The translations under genes were made by a program, and so were the position numbers. The notes beneath the pieces were generated by a model. The model was not told where the DNA came from. It worked only from the letters and a program-made list of their open reading frames with translations, and did no database searches. DNA of 64,000 nucleotides, from positions 4,216,001 to 4,280,000 of the forward strand of contig ML058387.1 of assembly GCA_003013855.2 (NCBI GenBank), read 5' to 3'. Below, one piece after another: positions 44,075-55,657 of the stretch. Position 1 is the first letter of the stretch. Each line of letters opens with the position of its first letter. This DNA comes from Liriodendron chinense (taxonomy: Eukaryota > Streptophyta > Magnoliopsida > Magnoliales > Magnoliaceae).

Positions 44075-45085
44075 GTACAACTGAAGTTAGCAACTACTGG
44101 ATTATTTTTATCGGTCACGCTAAGAAACATATAGTACTGATTACACTAAGGAACGTAAAATACAAATTACACTAAGGAATGTGAGAAGCAAATTACACTA
44201 AAGAATGTAAAAGACTGGTTTATGTTAAGGAGCACAAAGTAATTTGAAAGATAGATTTAATTTTATTTTGTTTGGTTGGTATGAGACGTTTTTGCTTTGT
44301 TACTTTCCTCTGTTATTTATAAGCTTCACCACGCACATGACTTAAGGGTCATGGCGACTGCTTTGGCACGATTTAGTCTTCCATATCCTTCCTTTTATAC
44401 TTTTCACCTATCCTGCTAATCGCCTCTAAGCCTCTTATTGATTTGACCACGTTTGCTCGACCACCCTTGCTTTGTGGATGTCATTGCAACATTCGATCAA
44501 CGCCAGTTGTATTACCGTAAAACCAGCGCGCTTTGGGTATCTCCGCGGATATTGTATATACCACACAACTCTCGTGGAAGTACAACTAAAGTTAGCAACT
44601 ACTCGATTACTTTTACTGGTTACACTAAGAAACATAAAGTACTGATTACACTAAGGAACGTAAAGTACAAATTACACTAAGGAATGTGAGAAGCAAATTA
44701 CACTAAGGAATGTAAAAGACTGGTTTATATCAAGGAGCACAAAGTAATTTGAAAGATAAATTTAATTTCATTTTGTTGTGTTGGTATGAGACGTTTTTGC
44801 TCTGTTACTTTCCTCTGTTATTTACAAGCTTCACCACGCACATGACTTGAGGGTCATGGCGACTGCTTCGGCACGATCTAGCCTTCCATATCCTTTCTTC
44901 CATACTTTCCACCTGTCCTACTAACCGCCTCTAAGCCTCCTATTGATTCGACCATGTTCACTCGACCACCCTTACTTTGTGGATGTTGTCGCATCATTCG
45001 ATCAACGCCAGTTGTATTACTGCAAAACCCGCTTCGGGTATCTTCGCGGATATTGTATACACCACGTAACTCTCGTGGAATTACA
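44075..45085. repeat. 506-bp tandem duplication inside LTR-like copy 1
   Basis: The block from GAAGTACAACTGAAGTTAGC to ACTCTCGTGGAAGTACAAC is repeated immediately. Copy 2 of the LTR has it once. Each unit contains several short ACACTAAGGAA-GT repeats. Confidence 0.85.
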
Positions 45086-45122
45086 TGCATCCCTTTCTAA
45101 TTGGCTCTCATAAGAAAGAGAC

Positions 45123-45123
<1 letters not shown>

Positions 45124-45156
<33 letters not shown>
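45124..45156. repeat. 33-base C tract
   Basis: An uninterrupted run of C after AAGAAAGAGACA. Runs this long are rare in plant DNA and hard to sequence. Confidence 0.9.
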
Positions 45157-45158
<2 letters not shown>

Positions 45159-45480
45159 CGTCGCTTCGCCTTTGTGCAAAATGTGAAAGCAATATCGATT
45201 GTATTTTCGAATTGTGCCCCCAAGTGTTTGTGACTGCATCTATTCTTTCAAATTTTCAGTCATATCTTGATTATCTATCATTGGATTCACTTCTATCTAC
45301 TGAAGATTAAGCGGGGACGTTTCTAATGCTCTTGTTATAGTAAGAAGTTCTTTGATTAACAGATCATTGCTCGAAAAACACTCATCACTGAGGTATTTGG
45401 TCAAGTTTTTTTTTTTTTTTTTTAAGTTTTCAGTATTTCTCTCACCCTTATGCTGGCTCATTGTTCGCCGTAATAAATAC
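45157..45480. other. Putative interior of the old LTR element
   Basis: No recognised coding sequence; a T run lies at about 45410-45424. The hAT-type MITE begins at 45481. Confidence 0.35.
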
Positions 45481-46036
45481 TAGGGGTGCAAATGGAACCG
45501 GTGGAGCTGGTAAACCGGACCGAAACCGGTTAGTTCTGTTCAGTTCGGTTCGGAAGCGCACCGGTTCTGGTTCTGGTTCCGAAAATCAAAGAACATGTTA
45601 GTTCGGTTCGGTTCGATTCGATTCTCAGTTTGGGGTTTTGTAGAACTGAACCAGACCTAAAACCGAACTCTGGAACCGAACCCTAGAACCGAACTCTTGG
45701 CGTTTAATCCTCACTGTTTCATGTCGAGTAGTCCACTTAAAATTTAGATATATCTGATTTTTTTTAATATGGCCCACCTAAACATTGCCTAACAATGAGG
45801 ATAGACGGTGTAGATCTAACAAACACATTGCATTACATCAAGGAATCCAATGCAATTGGGTTAGATTATAAAAAGCCTAGAACTATGGAACCGAACCGGT
45901 TTTTACAGTCTAGTTCAGGTTTGGTTCTAGGGTGCTAACGGTCCAGTTTCGGTTCCAAATTTCCTAGAACCATTGGGAAAGGTTTGGTTTCGGTTTCACC
46001 CTAGAATCAGACTGAACCGAACCGTGTGTACCCCTA
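45481..46036. mobile_element. hAT-type MITE with an 8-bp target duplication
   Basis: It begins TAGGGGTGCAAATGG and ends GTGTGTACCCCTA, and ATAAATAC flanks it directly (45473-45480 and 46037-46044). TAGGGGTG termini with an 8-bp duplication fit hAT. Inside are repeated GGTTCGGTTC and GAACCGAACC text on both sides and a piece of the common MITE core (45710-45840). Confidence 0.85.
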
Positions 46037-46059
46037 ATAAATACAACTACTCGACTGTG

Positions 46060-46350
46060 CGAAAACATCAAATTCGGCCATCTTGGTCGAGCCTTGTTAT
46101 CTTGGTCAAAAAACATCAAATTCGGTTGTCTTAGTTGAAAAATATCACATTCAACCATCTTGATCGAAATTGGCCATTTTGGTAAAAAAACATTGAAGTC
46201 GGTCGTCTTGATCAAAATCAACCATCTTAGTTGAAAAACATCGAAGTTTGCTGTCTTAATCAAAATCGGTCATTTTAATATAAAAAAAATATCAAATTCG
46301 CCCATCTTCGTCGAAATCGACTGTATTAATCGAAAAACATCAAAGTCGGT
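46060..46350. repeat. Degenerate ~35-bp tandem repeats
   Basis: AAAAACATC-AATTCGG and (C/G)TCTTGGTCGAAA alternate about eight times with drift. The 99-aa minus frame here follows the repeat. Confidence 0.7.
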
Positions 46351-47110
46351 CACAGTAATGGAGACTGTCGATCGATCCATTCAAAATACGACTTATGATA
46401 AACCAGAATATATAGTAGTACAACCAAGGACTGGCCAACCACTTCTTAGACCATTTGCATTATCTAATTACAGTCTAAGCATTGGGGTTCTACCACTAAT
46501 GGCGGATCTGGACCTACCTGGTTCTGTCCTCCATGGTATGGTAGATTTTCAGAAAAAAGCTCCCCCCCCCCCCCCCCCCCCCCCCCAGGTGTTTCTTGTT
46601 TATGAAGTTCCTAAATTCTCACTCTAGTCACCTAAACTTCAGAGGCATAGAAACATTTTGTATTTCTTGGACTGGAGTAGGATGATCATTATATTGTGAG
46701 GAAGGTGCTGGTGGTACCAGCATTAAGTTTCCCATGGAGCTTATCTTAATATTCAGTTGAGGTACCGCTTGTGCCCTCTAAGCGATAATGGTCATCAATC
46801 GATTTATGCTCTCAGTTGATTTGGTCATCCATCTATTAAAATTTTCTCATTCAATGTGAAATTGCTCAATCAGAGTGCGTGACAACTTGTCTTGAGTTCT
46901 CCCTTACTTTGTAATATACTGAATTCCGATTTGTATATCTTGTAGCCCAGCCAATAACACATCAAGATGGTCATTCTGTGATGTGGATGCTATGTCCTAA
47001 TTCATGGGATTAGCCATTGGGTCTGATACAGGATTCATGTTCGATCGATTTAAATCAACACCCACTGGTTTGTATATCTTAATCAGGTGTCCCACCAGGC
47101 ATGCCAAAAA
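46351..47110. other. Putative interior of the old LTR element, unrecognised
   Basis: Includes a 25-base C tract (46562-46586). The 89-codon frame at 46358 has no features I recognise and runs through the C tract. Confidence 0.35.
46562..46586. repeat. 25-base C tract
   Basis: A second uninterrupted C run, about 1.4 kb from the first. Confidence 0.9.
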
Positions 47111-48412
47111 TGCTGCCTCACAATTTCAAATTCAGTCACGTGGTTTATGCAGGCATACCAGAATCGACTATGTGGCTCGATTCAAATCAAACAACTAAGA
47201 CCCCAAGCATCAAGATAGTCAGATACATCGGAATCAATTATATGTCACCAAGATTAAATAAGATTAGTCGCCTATTCATCCACTTACACAATATTGTTTA
47301 AGATAATCAGGCGATTATCGGAGAGTGGGATTTGTCCTCCAAAGAAGGGTTACACCTCTGCCTTTCGTACGAAAGAACTTTTCAATACAAATAAGACAAA
47401 AGGGAAATCTTTACAGATAGTATGAAGAATAACTGCAGAACGCCTTTCTAAATAGAGAACTTGCTTGATATTAAACTAAGTCCAGCATGTGAGCATAGAC
47501 TTGAAGTACAGCTGAAGTTAACAGCTACTGGATTACTGTTACCGGTTATGCTAAGAAATGTAAAGTACCGATTACACTAAGGAACGTAAAGTACAAATTA
47601 AACTAAGGGCCTATTTATTTTTCCAACTTTATTATAAATGTCAGCAAATTACTAATAATTACAATTTTACCCTGTTTGAAAAACACAGGTATTTCTGCTT
47701 CGAAAATTGGTCTGAAAACCTAAGCTTAAATTTGTAGGCCCCGCCGTGATGTATATGGCATATCCGCACCGTCCAATCGTTTTACCAAAACATTTTGAGG
47801 CACGATATGAAAAATGAGGTAAATATACTTAAACGACCCTCAACAAAGGAAACAATGGTCTCAAGAAGTTTTTAACGGTAGGTATTTGATTCCTTCTTTC
47901 CTATGGTGTGGTCCACTTAAGCTTTGAATCTACCTCATTTTTTATATCATGTCCTAAATTCATCTTGCATAAAAGATAGACAGTGTGGATAAGACATATA
48001 CATCATGGTAGGCCCCACATATATTTTGCACAATACTAGCATTGAAAAAAGTAAACGTCAAATCAGCCCTCGGTATAATGCAGCAATTAGCTAGTGAAAT
48101 AATCATTACTTATTTACAATGCATTTATTCAAGATTTGAAAAACTAAACAGCCCCTAAGGAATGTGAGAAGCAAATTAATTACACTAAGGAATGTAAAAA
48201 ACTGATTTATGCTAAGGAGCACAAAGTAATTTAAAAGATAGATTTAGTTTAATTTTATTTGGTTGGTATAAAACGTTTTTACTCTGTTGCTTTCCTTTAT
48301 TATTTATAAGCTTCACAATGCACATAACTTGAGGGTTATGGCGACTGCTTCGACACAATCTAGCCTTCCAGATCCTTTCTTAATTCTATGCTTGCCACAT
48401 GTCTTGGTAACT
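47111..48412. mobile_element. LTR-like copy 2 with Tourist insert
   Basis: Matches copy 1 from TGCTGCCTCACAATTTC on; it stops at about 48412, where TAGGCCCGCACACGGG begins unrelated sequence. It lacks the SINE and the 506-bp duplication of copy 1. Confidence 0.5.
47607..48155. mobile_element. Tourist-like (PIF/Harbinger) MITE
   Basis: It begins GGGCCTATTTATTTTTCC and ends AAAACTAAACAGCCCC, and TAA is duplicated on both sides (47604-47606 and 48156-48158). GGGCC-GTTT termini with TAA fit PIF/Harbinger MITEs. LTR-like copy 1 has the continuous site ACACTAAGGAATG. The middle (47730-48010) is a copy of the common-core MITE, so one MITE has entered or been captured by the other. Confidence 0.85.
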
Positions 48413-49130
48413 AGGCCCGCACACGGGTCAGGTTAGGGTTGGGTTTATTTATTGTGATGTCGAAAAATTAAAAAGGGGCCCCAAAATCAAGTGCAAAGAT
48501 ACAAACAGGTCTCCTAAAAATAAAATTGTCTGAATTTCTAAATGAACGTAATACAATATGGTTGATTAAACTATACCCTGCGGCACCAAGCATCAGTGTT
48601 ATCAGTATCACTTCGATACCCATAAGTAAGAATGATCAAATGTATATGAATCCCCAAGCAATCCAACTTTTATGGGCCCACCATGAAATGTGTGTGAAAT
48701 CCAAACATTGCATCATTTGCACCACCTCATGTTCACCTTAGTTAAAAATCACGTTGATCCAAAACCAGATTCCCTCACATGGGATAATGTAAAACCACAT
48801 TTAAAACCTCTAAAATCACATGGTGTGGCACATTGAGTTATGAAATGGCCTAATTTTTTAATATCCCTTCACCTTAATTGGGGTGTGTTTGATGATTGGA
48901 TTGGATAACATATACAATGCAAACTGGTCCCCACATGATTTATAAGGTTTCTATGGTAGATGCCCACTCGCTCCTTGCTCCCTGTTGTGTGACCTACTTG
49001 AGTTTTAGGCCATAGGATTTGAAAGGATACATCTAATGGTCGGAATGGATGGCACAAACACATCACTATGAGCCCTAGAAGATTTATAACATGTGAAATC
49101 AAATGGGTCCCGTGAGGACTCAAGAATAAT
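48413..49130. repeat. Repeat remnants
   Basis: ACACGGGTCAGGTTAGGGTTGGG at the start looks like one end of a hAT-type repeat. The stretch 48668-49085 has GGGCCCACCATGAAATGTG and CAAACACATCACTATGAGCCC as distant arms of the GTCGACCTCAT type. No recognised protein. Confidence 0.45.
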
Positions 49131-49990
49131 ATTTTATTCTTTCTATTTCTAAATTATAATACAAAAAATTTATACAATTGTTTGGGCAAGATCTAGCAAC
49201 CCTAGATTAACAATGCAGAAGCCAAATATACGAAGGACAGCTCATTGATGAGCAAATCTTCTAGGAATTATGACACTTAAGTAACCTTGAGATAAGAACG
49301 AATAACCATTACGTCAGTATCGTGGCACGTTTGATAACTTATTATTATGATAATGAAGCATTCGACAAAGGCAATGAACGATTAAATAGAGAAAATTGCC
49401 ACTTAATAGATGGCAATATGCAATTTCACCACATAAGCAGCAATTATTCTTATGACATCGCCTAAGAGTCTATAAAAATAACAGAGGAGATTTTGAAGTA
49501 GTAAGGCCCAGCATTAATCCAAAACCCAATCAATCAATCAATCCAACGCAACGCTTCTTATCTAATTTTCCAGGACACTTATCAACTCTATTGCTCGTCA
49601 CTGTGGAATTCTTAGTTTCTAAGAGTAACTTAGTCCGTCCTTATTCTAAGACAAACCAACTTAGTTGTAACCAATAGCCAATTCTCTTCCGTATGAAGGA
49701 AGACTATAATTTTCAGAATCCTCCACTTACGCTCATATATTAAGTCGATGGTAGTTTATAACTTCGGCGTTGCCCATTCCTAGCTAGCTCATCAGTGTTA
49801 TACACGATTAAATACATCGATCGCTTCTCTTAACCAAGTCGGTAAACCCATTAATTTAGTGATAAGTCTCACTTTTCTACAACTATCTTCGATTTTCGTT
49901 CGACCATACAATTATTGCACCTTCGAAAGTCCTTAATTTTTAAGGTAAAAAATAAGGCATTAGAGGAAGCACTCCAACCTTTACAAATCG
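49131..49990 (+). mobile_element. Probable LTR remnant
   Basis: TATAAAAATAACAGAGGAG (TATA box at 49471) is followed by a leader rich in AATCAATCAATC and CACTTATCAACTC text, in the style of a gypsy LTR. Ends and target duplication were not found. Confidence 0.35.
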
Positions 49991-50324
49991 CCTAATTAGC
50001 ACACATGCAGTTGTGGTAAAATAGACAGTTGATTTTTTTACTATTCGATCAAGCACCACTTCATCTCGATGCTAGGGGGTCAATGGTGTTCGATTTTAAT
50101 CAGACCACAAATTTGCTCTGGCATGCGCACTCTAAATCTCATATGTGTATCATGTGGCCTAATTCCAAACCAACAATATCATTCAACATGAGTATTATTA
50201 TAGCGTAAGGGTTGTTTAATTTTTTGTTTAACATATTATAATTCATCATAAATAAGTCATGATTATTTTCTAATGTAACCAATGTTAATGGTGAGAAAGT
50301 AACTTGTTTGCAAAGCTTCATACT
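49991..50324. other. Intergenic stretch without a recognised gene
   Basis: AT-rich, nothing recognised. Confidence 0.4.
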
Positions 50325-50740
50325 TTACAATGATGTATGTATCTTATCCACACCATTCATCCATTCAGCCAGCTCAATTTAGGGCTATGGCCCAAAAATT
50401 GAGGTACATCTAAAACTCCAGCGGATCACACTCAGGAAACTGCAGGAATTTCGTGCTTAACATTGAAAACTTCCTAGGGCCATAGAAAGCTCGTATTTGT
50501 GTATATGTCTCTGTGACTTTATAAGTAAGTTAGAAGACAGATACACATTCCCATGAGCCCCAAGGAAAATTTCACTTTTCAACCGTGGACATCATCGTCT
50601 TCCTATTTCCTTATAGTATAGTCCACTTAAGCTTATAATTTGCCTTCTTATTTTTTCCTTCCATGTCCTGAAATGACTTAGTAAAATGGATGGACAGTAC
50701 GGATCATACACATATATAATGGTGGGACGCACTGACTCTA
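50325..50740. repeat. MITE of the common-core clan, eroded ends
   Basis: ACAATGATGTATGTATCTTATCC on the left and GGATGGACAGTACGGATC with ACATATATAATGGTGGG on the right form the arms. Confidence 0.55.
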
Positions 50741-51003
50741 GAGTTACTCAATTCCTATCCAATTTCACTGCTGATTTTTTAAGCAAATTTAGATATATAT
50801 TTTTCTTTGATTTAAACGTCCTAAAAAGCCATTATATTTATTTATCAGCATCTGCAGCGGCAATTGGAAAAAACAAACTGCCCATGACGTGGATGCGCAC
50901 TATACAAGTGGCCCATGCAATATAGTACGACCCTGGACCCATTTGCTTTTCAAGACAGTTGTTCTCACCTTTTTACCCCGAGGATACAGGTTGGCGGAAA
51001 AGG

Positions 51004-51380
51004 GAGGAAAATTTTCCTACACCCACGAGTTAGCTAAGCTAGCTACACCGGGTGTAGCGATGACCACACCATGATGCATGTGTTGGATCCACGCCGTCCA
51101 CCCATTTGAAGACATCATTTTAGGGCATGAAACCAAAAATGAGGCAGATCTGAACCTCAAGTGGTCCTCAATAAGTTTTTAATGGTTGGCGTTCAATCCC
51201 CACTATTTTCTTTGCTGGGCCCACTTGAGCTTTTGATCTGCCTCATTTTTTGTTTCATACCCTAAAATGATCTAAAATAATGAATGGACGGCGTGGATAC
51301 AACACATACATCATGATGGATCATTGCTACACCCGGTGTAGGTAGCGTAGCTAACTCGTGGGTGTAGCTAAATTTTTCTC
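51004..51380. mobile_element. MULE-type MITE (GAGTTAGC type) with a perfect 9-bp target duplication
   Basis: Arms of about 100 bp pair almost exactly: CTACACCCACGAGTTAGCTA on the left against TAGCTAACTCGTGGGTGTAG on the right, with ACACCGGGTGTAG next. CGGAAAAGG is duplicated at 50995-51003 and 51381-51389. The common core forms the inside of the hairpin. Confidence 0.88.
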
Positions 51381-51485
51381 CGGAAAAGGAAGGGCTGCAC
51401 GTGAACTGTACGTCTTCTGCCTGCAATCATGTATCTTTCTGCAGACACCATCCTTCTCCGACCTCTTTCTTCTCTGATGCTCTGG

Positions 51486-51838
51486 CAGAGCGAGTTGGAT
51501 GATACACAGGCACTTATAATTAATTAAATATTGTAACGTTACATAGAAGTAATTAAATTAAATAGTCCAAACTATGGTACCCGTGTAGGTATATCATGAA
51601 CCAAAAATAAACATTATTTGTTTATCTGGCTATCATATTAATGCAAGTTTATCAGACCGGTAAAAATGAAAATACCAAACAGTTCTACTTCTACAAGTGT
51701 CCACGAATCAATGGCTGAGATTCTTCAACCAGTATGATCTTGAGACAGTAGACTGACAATCTAATTAGTTTTATTTGATTTAATATAAGCTACGGATAAA
51801 ATTTATGAGTGCCTGTGTATCAAGCTGCCACACTCAGC
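51486..51838. mobile_element. GATACTC/GGCA-type MITE
   Basis: Left text GCTCTGGCAGAGCGAGTTGG, GATGATACACAGGCAC is answered on the right by GTGCCTGTGTATCAAGC and CACACTCAGCTGAGTA. Related copies are at 52540-52930 and, in part, at 8690 and 22430. Confidence 0.6.
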
Positions 51839-51932
51839 TGAGTATTATATAACTTCTCTTCCTTTTTTTTCGCAGAATTCCTGCCTCCTTTTTATCATGT
51901 TCGCAAAAGTCCAAACAATGCAAGTTCGCTGG

Positions 51933-52510
51933 GGGAATCGGATTGCGTGCGGCACGCACGCTCTTATCGTGCGGAGTAAACTCAGTTGGGCCCACATATC
52001 CGCATGCTCTTATCGTGCGGAGTAAACTCAATTGGGCCCACCTAGAATGTGTGTACTTTATCTATTCCGTCCATATGTTTTTCCAGTTCATGTTAGTGGT
52101 TGAGCCCAAAATTTAAGCATATCCAAATCTCAACTGGACCATGCTACAAAAAACAGTGGCAATAATGATTTCCACCGTTGAAACCTTCCCAGGCCATACA
52201 GTGATGTTTATTTGTCATCCAACCTGTTTATAAGATCACATGGATATGGATGAAGGGAAAACACAAATATCAGCTTGATCCAAAACTTCTGTGTCCTCCA
52301 AGAATATTTCAATGGTAGACATTCAGTTCACACATTTCTTATGGTGTGGTCCACTTTAGATTTTTATATGCTTCATTTTTTGGCACCATACCTAAAATTT
52401 TCTGTTAATATGGATGGACGGAGTAGATAAAATACCTAAATCACTGTGGACCCCACAGAGTTTACTCCGCACGCTAGCGTGCGGAGTTACTCAGTACGCA
52501 ATCCGCTTCC
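51933..52510. mobile_element. MULE-type MITE (GGATTGCGT type)
   Basis: The left end GGGAATCGGATTGCGTGC is answered by TACGCAATCCGCTTCC. GTGCGGAGTAAACTC is repeated twice in the left arm and answered by GAGTTTACTCCGCACG. Flanks GTTCGCTGG and GTTGGCTGG match at 8 of 9 positions. Common core inside. Confidence 0.8.
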
Positions 52511-52539
52511 GTTGGCTGGAACGTAAAAAACAAACGGAA

Positions 52540-52930
52540 GTTACATGATACTCAGCCACTACATGATACTTGATACTCAGGCACCCAGAAATCGTACATG
52601 TGGAAGGTATTAACTTAATATAAACCGAATAACTTGTGTAAACCAATTTAAATAAGTCACAAACTCAAAATCAGATTGGTCTAACAATTCCAACCTCTGA
52701 TCATTGGACACTTTTTTTACTCGTGATCATAGATTATTTTTCCTTTCTAACCGTCCAATAAATGTCCACCAATCTGATATTCAGTCTATCAAATAAGCGT
52801 ATTTGTTTTAATAATACATTAGAAAGGGGAAAAATAATTTGGACAGTTTAAATGGACTTAAAATAATTCCAAGTATGCAATTTCTAGGTGCCTGAGTATC
52901 ATCCAACACACTGCCAGAGTATCCAAGTTT
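52540..52930. mobile_element. GATACTC/GGCA-type MITE, second copy
   Basis: GATACTTGATACTCAGGCAC on the left is answered by GTGCCTGAGTATCATCC and ACTGCCAGAGTATCC on the right. Confidence 0.6.
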
Positions 52931-53384
52931 TCCTAACGACAAAAGCAAACAAACTGACATGATGGAACATGTGAGCTTCACATTTCAGATGTCCCTGATT
53001 TCCGCCCGAGTTTTGCTACAATACATCCAAACGTAGTGATATTTTTCAGATGCAAACGGTAGCCGTTGGATCTGGGGTTGTGCTGCGATGATCCCAGCTG
53101 TGTATTTGTGGACCACGTCGTAGATGGGAAAAAACCAAGAAGTTATTCAGATTAGAAGATCTACTGGCCCACAGGACGGTTAAAATGAAAAGAGTCAAAA
53201 GATCAAAGAGTTCAAGCCTTCCAGTATGACAATTTTATTTTCTCTGCATATCCACGGCGAGGCCCATCATGTGAACGGCTTGGATCATCATAAGCTGCCC
53301 GTATATCCAACAAATACACTCCTGACGTAAAAATATCCAAATGTGTGGCAGCAAACCTCCCTCCGCATGTGAGCGGAATAGGTG
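52931..53384. other. Intergenic stretch without a recognised gene
   Basis: A phrase GTGAGGCCCATC / AACGGCTTGGATCAT is shared with about 54755-54790, suggesting another diffuse repeat. Confidence 0.4.
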
Positions 53385-53868
53385 AGACCACAGCCTCACC
53401 CAAGACGGTGCGGCCCTTACAGTGGGGCCCATTTTGATGGTCTCTATTGTGTATCCAAGCCGTCCATCCTTTATTTTAGTTCACATTACTGGACAATTCC
53501 AAAAATAAAGTAGATCTAATTATCAGGTGGACCATACCATATGAAACAGTGGTAATTGACCGTTAATGGGCAAAGAAGTTTTGTATCAACATGATATTAT
53601 TATTATTATTATTATTTTTTTTTTTTTGCCTTCTTCCGGGCTTACGTGGTCTTATAAACGTATTGGATGGCAAATAAACACTAAGGAAAAATTATAGTGC
53701 GCCCTAAGAAGCTTTTAATGGTAGAGTGTTCGATCACCACTGTTTCCTATTTTCGTTTTTGGGATCATGCCATAAGATGACCTATAAAAACAGATGGACG
53801 GCATGGATACAGAATAGATACATCAAGGTGGATCCCACTGTAAGGGCCGTACCTTCTTGGGTGATTCC
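53385..53868. mobile_element. MITE of the GGGAGCGGATTAGG group, diverged
   Basis: GCCTCACCCAAGACGGTGCG and CCCTTACAGTGGGGCCC at the left are answered by GGATCCCACTGTAAGGGCC and ACCTTCTTGGGTGATTCC at the right. Confidence 0.65.
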
Positions 53869-53878
53869 CGGGTCTCAC

Positions 53879-54229
53879 GGGAGCGGATTAGGTGTGACTC
53901 GTGGGGCCCACCTTGATGATGTATGTATTTAATATCTATGCACTTCATTCATTTTAAAATATCATTTTAGGCCATGATCCAAAAATCGCAGCAGAACCAA
54001 ATCTTAGGTGGACCATACTCTAGTGAACAGTGGAAATTGAACACCTCACCATTAAAAACCTCCTAAGGTCCACCGTAACGTTTCCAAAATATTTATTTTC
54101 CAAATTTGGGTCTGTTTTATTTTTTGGATCATGCTCTAAAATGATCTGAAAAAACAGATGGACGGCGTGGATAGAGAATACCTACAACAAGGTGGGACCC
54201 ACTGTAAGGGTCGCACCTAATCCGCTCCC
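53879..54229. mobile_element. MITE (GGGAGCGGATTAGG type), short form
   Basis: GGGAGCGGATTAGGTGTGAC at the left is answered by GTCGCACCTAATCCGCTCCC at the right. It lies head to tail with the preceding element. Confidence 0.75.
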
Positions 54230-55337
54230 CTCTACATGTTCCAAACTCTCAATCCGGCAGACGTGTTATCCAAGCCATCCATCAGGTCGGCCCAATATTT
54301 CACTGCCCGATTTTCAGGTGACATTGGTACACTCACCAAGTGGGTCCAATGCACAGGAAGAATGGGCAGTTGGGAAAAGCTGTCCAAGTACACCCCACAT
54401 GATTTCAACCGTTGGATTGGAGGGTGCCTACAACCATACACCGATAAAAAAAAATATTCAGGTTGGACAGGGCCCTTCCTGGTAGATCCACCTTATGAAC
54501 GGTTAAGATCATAGAGCCGTATGGCATAAGGGCGCTTTCTGATCAAGACCTGTATAAAAATAAAAAAAATACCGGCTCATCGGGTGACACAAGCACGCTT
54601 TCCAACTTAAATAAAGAGATTTGCAGGAAAACAGTACAATCCTAGGTCTAGGATGGAGAGATTTCAAAGCTCTGATTATTTAAAGGTTGAAGAGACTCTC
54701 CGTACGCAAAGCCAAATAGTTGAATTGTCGAAGGGTTCAAAAATACAATCTAAGGTGAGGCCCATCTTATAAACGGCTTGGATCATTGACAGATGTATAG
54801 GGTAGACATTAGTGCAATGAACGGAACTGGGTCTCGTACAATCATGTATCTCACATGGGCTAATGCGAGTAGGATTACAACCGTACTCACATTTCAGAAA
54901 AGCGGAGCCGCCGTTCTTGTCTAAGATTGATTGCAAGCGTCCTTTCTCGCGTGATCTAAAGAGCGTCTTCGCATCACACGTACCAACCTATCACATTTTT
55001 ACGAGATCTGGTCCATTCATAATTTGAGGCGAACATTAAAAATTTTCTGAAACCGAATTTAATTAAGTCGGTTCACCCGATAAGGTTGTCCGAAAATGAC
55101 GTTGAATACCTGCCATTTCTGATGTTTCTAGCCGTCCATTCTTCTGATGTAAGTTTTGAACCACTCATCAATGTTTTGTCCTGATCTCTAGGTTAATTTA
55201 CCTACACGATCTGGTCCAACTGGTGAATGGCTTTGATATCTCACACGTGTGTCATTTTATCAGTGCTTCGCGAGCTTCCCTCCTCATTTCTCAATCCCTG
55301 TGCAGGTGGGACGGAATTGCGTGATGACCCTGCGCGT
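54230..55337. other. Intergenic stretch without a recognised gene
   Basis: Several short frames (69-97 aa) overlap on both strands at 54190-54514, none with recognisable features. No paired repeat found. Confidence 0.4.
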
Positions 55338-55657
55338 GGAATCGGATTGCGTGCGGAGTAACTGTTACTCCGCACGCTCTTCTCGTGCGGAGTAAACTCA
55401 GTTGGGCGATCACATGGATATGGATGAAGGGAAAACTTCTGTGTCCTCCGAGAATTTTTCAATGGTAGACATTCAGTTCACACTTTTCTTGTGGTGTGGT
55501 CCACTTTAGATATTGATATGCTTCATTTTTTGGCAACATATCTAAAATTTTATGTTAAGAAGGATGGACGGAGCGGATAAAATACATAAATCACTGTGGG
55601 CCACAGAGTTTACTCCGCACGCTAGCGTGCGGAGTTACTCAGTACGCAATCCGCTTC
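55338..55657. mobile_element. Internally deleted MULE-type MITE (GGATTGCGT type)
   Basis: It has the same ends as 51933-52510 but jumps from ACTCAGTTGGGC straight to GATCACATGGATATGGATG, losing most of the left arm and loop. Flanks CCTGCGCGT and CCTGTGCGT match at 8 of 9 positions. Confidence 0.8.

Larger units (their letters stand above)
43504..45090. mobile_element. LTR-like copy 1 with SINE insert and internal duplication
   Basis: Starting at TGTTGCCTCACGGC this matches 47111-48412 with many differences (AACTAAGACCCCAAG, ATTGTTTAAGATAATCAGG, GGTTACACCTCTGCCTTTC, TTGAAGTACA-CTGAAGTTA). The paired arrangement suggests the two LTRs of an old element whose interior is 45090-47110, although no gag-pol is readable. 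A segment of about 506 bp is duplicated in tandem (44075-44579 and 44580-45085). Confidence 0.5.
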
